Source of the DNA: an uncultured Chloroflexota bacterium | GTDB taxonomy: Bacteria; Chloroflexota; Chloroflexia; Thermomicrobiales; UBA6265 | NCBI GenBank assembly: GCA_937870845.1 | Contig: CALMZR010000227.1 | Location: 1-33,668, forward strand | DNA length: 33,668 nucleotides | Direction: 5' to 3' | Shown: in pieces, positions 28,861-33,668 of the stretch | How the letters are laid out: each line of letters opens with the position of its first letter | Position numbering within the stretch: position 1 is the stretch's first letter | Program-made: the position numbers and the translations under genes | Notes under the pieces: model-generated | The model's input: only the letters and a program-made list of their open reading frames with translations | Database searches by the model: none | What the model was told of the DNA's origin: nothing

Positions 28861-31215
28861 TCAGACCTCGATGAGACCCCGGGTGTAGGCGATGCGGACG
28901 GCGTCGGTGCGGTTCTGGGCCCCCAGCTTGTCCAGCAGGTTGGCGACATGGTACTGGGCCGTCTTGGCGCTCGTGCCGAGCGCGGCGGCGATCTCCTTGT
29001 CGGCGAGACCCTGGCCGATCAGGCCCAGCACCTCGCGCTCGCGCGGGGTGAGGCGCTCGGCCTGCACGAGGGCGCCGGCCAGCTTGCCGGCCACCAGCGG
29101 GGTGAGGTAGGTCCCCCCGGCGCCGACCGTGCGCACGGCGGCGGCTAGCTCGTCGCCGCTGGCGTCCTTGAGGACGTACCCCTGGGCGCCGGCGCGCAGG
29201 GCCTGCAAGACGAGTTCGTCCTGGGCGAAGGTGGTGACGACGACGATGCGCGTCGGGATGCGGGCGCGGCTGAGGCGGGCGATGGTCTCGACGCCGCCCA
29301 GCTTCGGCAGCCGCAGGTCGATGAGCGCCACCTCCGGCTGCAAGGCGGAGACCATGCGCACGCCTTCCTCGCCGTCGCCGGCCTGGCCGATGACGGCCAG
29401 ATCCGGTTGCGCGTCGAGCAGAGCGGCCAGTCCGGCGCGGGTGGCGGGATGGTCGTCCACCACCACGACACGGAACCTGGCCGACGCGGGCGCCGTCGGT
29501 TCGGGACGGGGCTCGGGCGGCGGCGCGGGATACGGCATGGCGGCGACGATGGTCGTGCCGGCGCCGTTGCCGGGGCCGCTGCGGACGTCGAGGGTTCCGC
29601 CGAGCTGGCGGAGGCGCTCGGCCATGCTCGAGAGGCCGAAGCCGCCGCCTTGCTTCGAGTGGCGCCCAACCGAGGCGGGATCGAAGCCGCAGCCGTCGTC
29701 GGCGACCGCGAGCGCAACGCCGCTGTCGCGAAACTCGAGGCGGACCTCGATGCGCGAGGCCCGGGCGTGCTTGCGGGCGTTGGCGATCGCTTCTTGCGCC
29801 ACGCGCAGGAGGGCGAGTTGAACGTCGGCGGCGAGGGGCCGGGCGGTCCCGGAGACGACGAGGCGGCAGGGCATGCCGGCGCGGCCGGGATCGGCCTCGG
29901 CGCCCAACGCCTCGACGAGCGAGCCGGTCTCCAGCGCGGCGGGGCCGAGATTCCAGACGGAGCGACGGGCCTCTTCCAGCGCGGCGCGGGCGTTGGCCTC
30001 GGCGGCGCGCAGCTCGGCGTCGGCGCGGGCGGGGTCGTCAGTGACGAGCCCGCGCGCGGCGCGGATCTGGAAGGTCAGGGTCAGCAGCGATTGGGCGAGG
30101 GTGTCGTGGATCTCGCGCGCCAGGCGGTTGCGCTCCTCGGCGATGCCAAGGTCGTGGCTGGCCGCGTAGAGGCGAGCGTTTTCGATGGCGACGGCCGCAT
30201 GCTTGGCGAGGTTCCCGAGCAGCTCGATCTCACGCTCGCCGAAGCGGCGTTCCGGGTCGGCGGCGGCGACACCGAATGTGCCGACGATGTCGCCACGCTG
30301 CCAGATGGGCACGGCGATCCACGGGCCCAGGGCGTGGAACGCCGAGTCCGGCAGCGGCGCCGAAAGCTCGTCGTAGCGGTCCAGGATGACTGGGGCGCGG
30401 CGGGCGATGACCTCGCCCATGAGCCCGGCGCGGGATGGGATGCCGCGCGTGGCCAGCTCCTCCGCGTCGAGGTTGTGCGTGGCAACGAGGCGGCGGGGGG
30501 CGTCGAGATCGGCCCCGACCAGGCTGATGGCCCCGGCGTGGGCATCGAGGAGGGAGACGGCGCTGGCCACGACCCGCGCCAGCAGCGCCTCCAGATCGAG
30601 CTCGGAGGAAATCGACTCGACGACCTCGCGCAGCGCGGCGAGGTGGTGCAGGGCGTCGCTCAGCTCGCGGTTCTGGGTGGCCAGGTCGCGGGCGGCGTCG
30701 GTTTCGCTCCGTAGCGCGGCGTCGCGTTCGATCTGGGAGGCGATCATGCGCGCCAGGATGCGCATGGCGTCGACCTCGCTCTGGCCGAGCCCGAGCACGC
30801 GGCGGTCGTGGGCGCAGAGGGTGCCGAACACGCGGCCGTCTCCGAGGAGGATGGGCACCGAGATATAGGAGCGCGTGCCGACGAGCTGCTTGCCGGGGAG
30901 GGCGATCCAGCGAGGGTCGGCGTCGGCGTCGTGGACGACGAGCGGGGCCAACGTTTTCAGCACGGTGTCGCAGAAGGTGTCGACGCGCCTGATGACCACC
31001 GGCGGCGTGATGCCCAGGCCCATACGGTCGCAGGCGTGGGAAACGACGAGCGTGTCGCCCTCGAGGCGGTGGATCATGGTCAGGCTGATGCCGACCAGGT
31101 CGGCCACCAGGGCCAGCGTCTCGTTGATCCCCTCGTCGAGGGTAGCGAAGGGCGTGGCCGCGAACGCGGCGAGGGCCGCCAGCCGATCGGCCGGCGCGTC
31201 AGGTGCATGGGACAT
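28861..31215 (-). CDS. Single-chain two-component system: GAF-GAF-histidine kinase-REC-LuxR
   Basis: The start ATG 31215 is chosen; GTG 31230 is an alternative, and neither has a good ribosome site. The domains of the 784-residue protein are two GAF sensor domains (about 15-170 and 195-350), a NarX/DegS-type dimerisation domain with the phosphorylated His370 in AREIHDTLAQSLL, a HATPase domain (ANARKHARASRI, DDGCGFDP and GFGLSSMAERL), a Pro-rich linker (563-576), a REC domain with acidic DDH at 587-589 and phosphorylated Asp633 in ALIDLRLPK, and a LuxR HTH at 722-780 (LTPREREVLGLIGQGLADKEIAAALGTSAKTAQYHVANLLDKLG). The kinase and its DNA-binding regulator are joined in one polypeptide without a membrane anchor, so it responds to a cytoplasmic signal. 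Confidence 0.85.
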   Translation of the reverse strand: MSHAPDAPADRLAALAAFAATPFATLDEGINETLALVADLVGISLTMIHRLEGDTLVVSHACDRMGLGITPPVVIRRVDTFCDTVLKTLAPLVVHDADADPRWIALPGKQLVGTRSYISVPILLGDGRVFGTLCAHDRRVLGLGQSEVDAMRILARMIASQIERDAALRSETDAARDLATQNRELSDALHHLAALREVVESISSELDLEALLARVVASAVSLLDAHAGAISLVGADLDAPRRLVATHNLDAEELATRGIPSRAGLMGEVIARRAPVILDRYDELSAPLPDSAFHALGPWIAVPIWQRGDIVGTFGVAAADPERRFGEREIELLGNLAKHAAVAIENARLYAASHDLGIAEERNRLAREIHDTLAQSLLTLTFQIRAARGLVTDDPARADAELRAAEANARAALEEARRSVWNLGPAALETGSLVEALGAEADPGRAGMPCRLVVSGTARPLAADVQLALLRVAQEAIANARKHARASRIEVRLEFRDSGVALAVADDGCGFDPASVGRHSKQGGGFGLSSMAERLRQLGGTLDVRSGPGNGAGTTIVAAMPYPAPPPEPRPEPTAPASARFRVVVVDDHPATRAGLAALLDAQPDLAVIGQAGDGEEGVRMVSALQPEVALIDLRLPKLGGVETIARLSRARIPTRIVVVTTFAQDELVLQALRAGAQGYVLKDASGDELAAAVRTVGAGGTYLTPLVAGKLAGALVQAERLTPREREVLGLIGQGLADKEIAAALGTSAKTAQYHVANLLDKLGAQNRTDAVRIAYTRGLIEV

Positions 31216-31279
31216 CAGGCTCAACCGCACGGGAACCGAACGTGGCGTCGCTTCTCACGGCGCGATCGTGTGCGGTGGC

Positions 31280-31285
31280 ATTGTA
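31280..31285 (-). promoter_or_regulatory. -10 box candidate of the kinase-regulator gene
   Basis: TACAAT on the minus strand is the best -10 match in the 278-bp gap 31216-31493, 65 bp upstream of the ATG at 31215. I saw no convincing -35. The rest of the gap holds GGCGCCGGCGCC-like GC palindromes and no gene. Confidence 0.3.
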
Positions 31286-31493
31286 GCGAGAAATGGCGTC
31301 AGCCGGGGTGGGCGCGCTCGGCAACGCGCCACGGTCCTTCGTCAGATCGTCTTGCGCGCGTGGGAAGGCCCGGGACCGAAGACGGCGGCCGGCGCCGGCG
31401 CCATGGCGGGGCGCCGGGGCGGAACGCAGGCGTGACCACGCCCATCCTCGCCACAAAGCCCGCCGTTCATCGCGGCCTGGCGCCGCTTACGGT

Positions 31494-32705
31494 CTACTCG
31501 AATGCGCTCCTCCGCACCGTCGCATCCGCCCGCTCGTGTAAATCCGGCAGCAGCTCCGTCCCCAACCCCGGCCCGGTCGGAGCGGAGATGAATCCGTCCT
31601 CAATCTCCGGCAGCGTCGTCACCAGCTCCGTGTACCACCCCGTGTAGTAGGCCCGCACGGTCTCCTGGATCAGCGCGTTCGGCGCGTTGATCGACAAGTG
31701 CGTCGAGGCGACCAGCACCACCGGCCCCGTGCAGTCGTGCGGCGCCACCGGCAGTTGGTATGCCTCCGCCATCGTGGCGATCTTCTTCGCCTCCGAGATG
31801 CCGCCGCACCAGGAGATGTCGAGCATGGCGATCCCCGCCGCCCCCTGCGCGAACGCCTCGCGGAAGCGCCAGCGCGTCGACATCGTCTCGCTGATCGTCA
31901 CCGGCACGTGCGTCCCCCGCGCGAACGCCGCCAGCGCATCGAGGTCGTCGGCGCGCAGCGGATCCTCGTACCAGTAGGGGGAAAACTCCTCCAGCGCCCG
32001 CGCGATGCGCCGCGCCGTCGGCAGGTTCCACAACCCGTGGAACTCGACCATGATGTCCATCTCGAGCCCGACCGCCTCGCGAATCTTGCGAAACGGCTCC
32101 AGCGCCCGGTCGAGATCGCCGGCGGAGATGTCGTGCCCGCCGCTGGCCTCGGCGTAGGGATCGAACGGCCAGATCTTCATCCCGGTGATGCCTTGCTCGC
32201 GCAAATCCAGCGCCAGCTCGTTCGCCCGGTGGAGGAAGGCGTCGAGGTCCTCGTACGGCCCCTCCGCCTCCGCGGCCATCTCCGGCAGCCCCCAGTTGCC
32301 AACCTCCTGCTTCGGTCGCGCCCGCACGTAGCGATACCCGGCGCACGTGTTGTAGATGCGGATGCGCTCCCGGCTCGGCCCGCCCAGCAGTTGGTAGATC
32401 GGCTGCCCGGTCACTTTGCCGAACAGATCCCACAGCGCGATGTCGATCGCCGAGTTCCCCCGCCCCTCGACCCCGCTCGATGCGTACCCCACGTACGGCG
32501 TCAGCGCCCGCGCGTGCTTGTCGATGTGCAGGGGGTTCTGCCCCAGCAGATACGGCGCGACCGACTCGTGGAGGTATGCCTCGACCGCCTCCGCGCCGAA
32601 GAACGTCTCCCCCAGCCCGCTGACGCCCTCGTCGGTGTGTACGCGCACCCAGAGGAGGTTGGGAAACTCGCCCAGCCGCAGCGTCTCGATCTCAGTGATT
32701 TTCAC
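31494..32705 (-). CDS. Enolase-superfamily acid-sugar dehydratase-like protein (mandelate racemase/GalD-like)
   Basis: GTG 32705 with GGGGAGGG just upstream is chosen; the frame continues upstream only as a shadow. The 403-residue protein has the N-terminal capping domain (VKITEIETLRLGEFPNLLWVRVHTDEGVSGLGETF) and a TIM barrel with Lys177 in GMKIWPFDP, first metal ligand Glu221 in MVEFHGLWN with the adjacent His223, Glu247 in WYEDPL, Glu273 in ISETMS, and His323 in APHDCTG. This is the mandelate racemase/galactonate-dehydratase-like group, which removes water from sugar acids. Glu221 takes the place of the more usual Asp. The substrate is unknown. It lacks the KxK pair seen in TarD, so it belongs to a different subgroup. 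Confidence 0.8.
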   Translation of the reverse strand: MKITEIETLRLGEFPNLLWVRVHTDEGVSGLGETFFGAEAVEAYLHESVAPYLLGQNPLHIDKHARALTPYVGYASSGVEGRGNSAIDIALWDLFGKVTGQPIYQLLGGPSRERIRIYNTCAGYRYVRARPKQEVGNWGLPEMAAEAEGPYEDLDAFLHRANELALDLREQGITGMKIWPFDPYAEASGGHDISAGDLDRALEPFRKIREAVGLEMDIMVEFHGLWNLPTARRIARALEEFSPYWYEDPLRADDLDALAAFARGTHVPVTISETMSTRWRFREAFAQGAAGIAMLDISWCGGISEAKKIATMAEAYQLPVAPHDCTGPVVLVASTHLSINAPNALIQETVRAYYTGWYTELVTTLPEIEDGFISAPTGPGLGTELLPDLHERADATVRRSAFE

Positions 32706-32785
32706 AAGCCCTCCCCTAGACCCGGTCCACGCCGTGATTTGTGGTAACGGTCGCGCTTCTCGGCTTGTAGCGTTCGTTGTCTGGT

Positions 32786-33668
32786 CTACTCTGTGTCCAA
32801 GAAATCGTGGAAGGCAGATGGCGCGCCACCTGTCGCCATCAGCGCTACGACGCGCGGCCCTATGACCCCCTTGAAGCGCAGCAGCCCTTCGATAGCCCAG
32901 TTCTCGATTTCTTGCAGTGCTACCGGGGTGTCTTCGATGCTTCCTGACCGCTTCGCTGTGATCCGTGAAGCCCTGCGATTGTCGAGGCGCTCCCACTCAA
33001 GCGGCTCGCCGAACTCAGCTTCAATTTCCTCGCGCTGCGCGTGGAGTTCGTCAAAAAGCCACTTGTTCCAGACCTTGTCCCCTCGGTCGATGTACGTCTC
33101 CGTCTGCGCTTCGCCTCGCACGCTGAAGGCGAACCCATACGCAACGCCACGGATTCCGGACCTAAAGTGGTACCAGCGTTGCGGTTGCGCTTTGCGTGCC
33201 TTGGTAAAGTCGCTGTGCTCCGTCCGCAAGCGATCCATCAAACCCTGGAAAAACGCCCTGTAGGCCTCGTCCTTAGCTGAGGGAGTCGCGGCGCTCCCCG
33301 TGATGTTGGCCTTGCGCCAATCATTCGGCGAGGCGACAAGTCGGAAGCTAGGAGCCGGACGCGACTCGTCAATCTGCAGCGCCTCGATTACAACGCCGAA
33401 AAACTCGGTGCTAGTGTCCGTTCGCTGGTTAAGCCAGTCGAGCGCTTGGCGATGCTCGTCCCGAAACTCTGGGGCGACCCAGATCGCGACTGCGGCGTCG
33501 TGCCCCGCCGCGTACGTGAGAAGCTTCCCGAGGTGGTCATGGTTCGTCGGAGCGAGTTGGTTCTCGATGATCACTGCGCGGTCGCGGCCGATATCGTGGG
33601 CAAGGAGATCGAGAGAAAATGGTCCAACTGGCGCCTCTTGACCGCGGAGTTCGAGATCCAGACCCAAC
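32786..33668 (-). CDS. DUF4268-type protein with nuclease-like N-terminal part, 5' end outside window
   Basis: The frame is open to the window edge; the TTG codon at 33667 is probably not the true start. About 293 C-terminal residues are visible. VIIENQLAPTNHDHLGKLLTYAAGHDAAVAIWVAPEFRDEHRQALDWLN is a PD-(D/E)XK-like core (ExQ variant at IENQ, with DHDHLG), a known feature of proteins carrying DUF4268. The rest (TEHSDFTKARKAQPQRWYHFRSGIRGVAYGFAFS and DKVWNKWLFDELHAQREEIEAEFG) fits DUF4268 itself. Such proteins often sit in restriction or defence islands; the methyltransferase fragment at the other edge is 32 kb away. Nuclease activity is inferred, not shown. Confidence 0.8.
   Translation of the reverse strand, partial: LGLDLELRGQEAPVGPFSLDLLAHDIGRDRAVIIENQLAPTNHDHLGKLLTYAAGHDAAVAIWVAPEFRDEHRQALDWLNQRTDTSTEFFGVVIEALQIDESRPAPSFRLVASPNDWRKANITGSAATPSAKDEAYRAFFQGLMDRLRTEHSDFTKARKAQPQRWYHFRSGIRGVAYGFAFSVRGEAQTETYIDRGDKVWNKWLFDELHAQREEIEAEFGEPLEWERLDNRRASRITAKRSGSIEDTPVALQEIENWAIEGLLRFKGVIGPRVVALMATGGAPSAFHDFLDTE

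Noticed and set aside
29407-32747. Plus-strand open frames (435, 279, 349 codons) opposite the kinase-regulator and enolase-superfamily genes
   Set aside because: Shadow frames; domains on the minus strand are complete and in order.
1-33668. tRNA, rRNA, CRISPR arrays, transposases or a phage module
   Set aside because: Looked for on both strands by eye; no tRNA-like folds with conserved TTCGAATC arms, no regular spaced repeats and no transposase or integrase motifs were recognised.

Overview
The window is about 33.7 kb of very GC-rich bacterial DNA. The organism is most likely an uncultured member of Chloroflexota, class Thermomicrobia. This is inferred from gene style and not from a marker gene: Tat-type leaders of the form 'RFDA..R.LA...SRR', many secreted proteins whose mature part begins near 'QEATP' or 'AQ', F420/LLM-type oxidoreductases, an ester-cyclase (SnoaL) expansion, and substrate-binding/permease ABC operons without ATPase genes. 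I found no rRNA, tRNA, CRISPR array or transposase.

Left edge (1-690): the 3'-truncated end of a GTP cyclohydrolase II-like gene meets, head to head, the 5' part of an HTH-fused DNA cytosine-5 methyltransferase. Both genes are cut within an 18-bp junction, which is a deletion scar or an assembly join. A near-perfect palindrome in front of the methyltransferase looks like its operator. Right edge (32786-33668): a DUF4268 nuclease-like protein runs off the window.

Region 780-9500 is a mixed metabolic stretch: a Tat-exported protein with repeated 8-Cys modules plus a HAD phosphatase; a Gfo/Idh/MocA oxidoreductase; a secreted two-domain SnoaL protein; a second Tat-leader Cys-rich protein; an SRPBCC protein; a cold-shock protein; and a divergent LLM oxidoreductase / amidohydrolase-Rieske set. 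Region 9530-19240 holds two importers. One is carbohydrate-type (binding protein plus two permeases). The other is peptide-type (binding protein plus DppB/DppC-like permeases), followed by a TIM-barrel-like protein and a D-tartrate dehydratase (tarD). A VapBC-type toxin-antitoxin pair and a DinB-like protein follow (19349-20541).

The most interesting block is 20590-27098. An ECF sigma factor without an adjacent anti-sigma gene lies upstream of a co-directional DUF4331 - TPR - NicO (Ni/Co-type permease with a secreted N-terminal domain) operon, and it is divergent from a small secreted protein. By eye, the same two-block promoter (GATCCAAC or GAGCCAAC, 13-14 bp, CGTAT or CGTTG) stands in front of the sigma gene, the DUF4331 operon and the secreted gene. 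This suggests a self-contained, autoregulated envelope or metal regulon. Downstream are a cytoplasmic two-domain SnoaL protein, a secreted protein, a single-chain two-component system (GAF-GAF-kinase-REC-LuxR) and a second enolase-superfamily acid-sugar dehydratase.

Intergenic DNA is rich in inverted and short tandem repeats. In three operons strong hairpins separate the gene for the exported protein from the downstream membrane-protein gene. One dispersed palindrome family (GTGTCATTC...) occurs twice.
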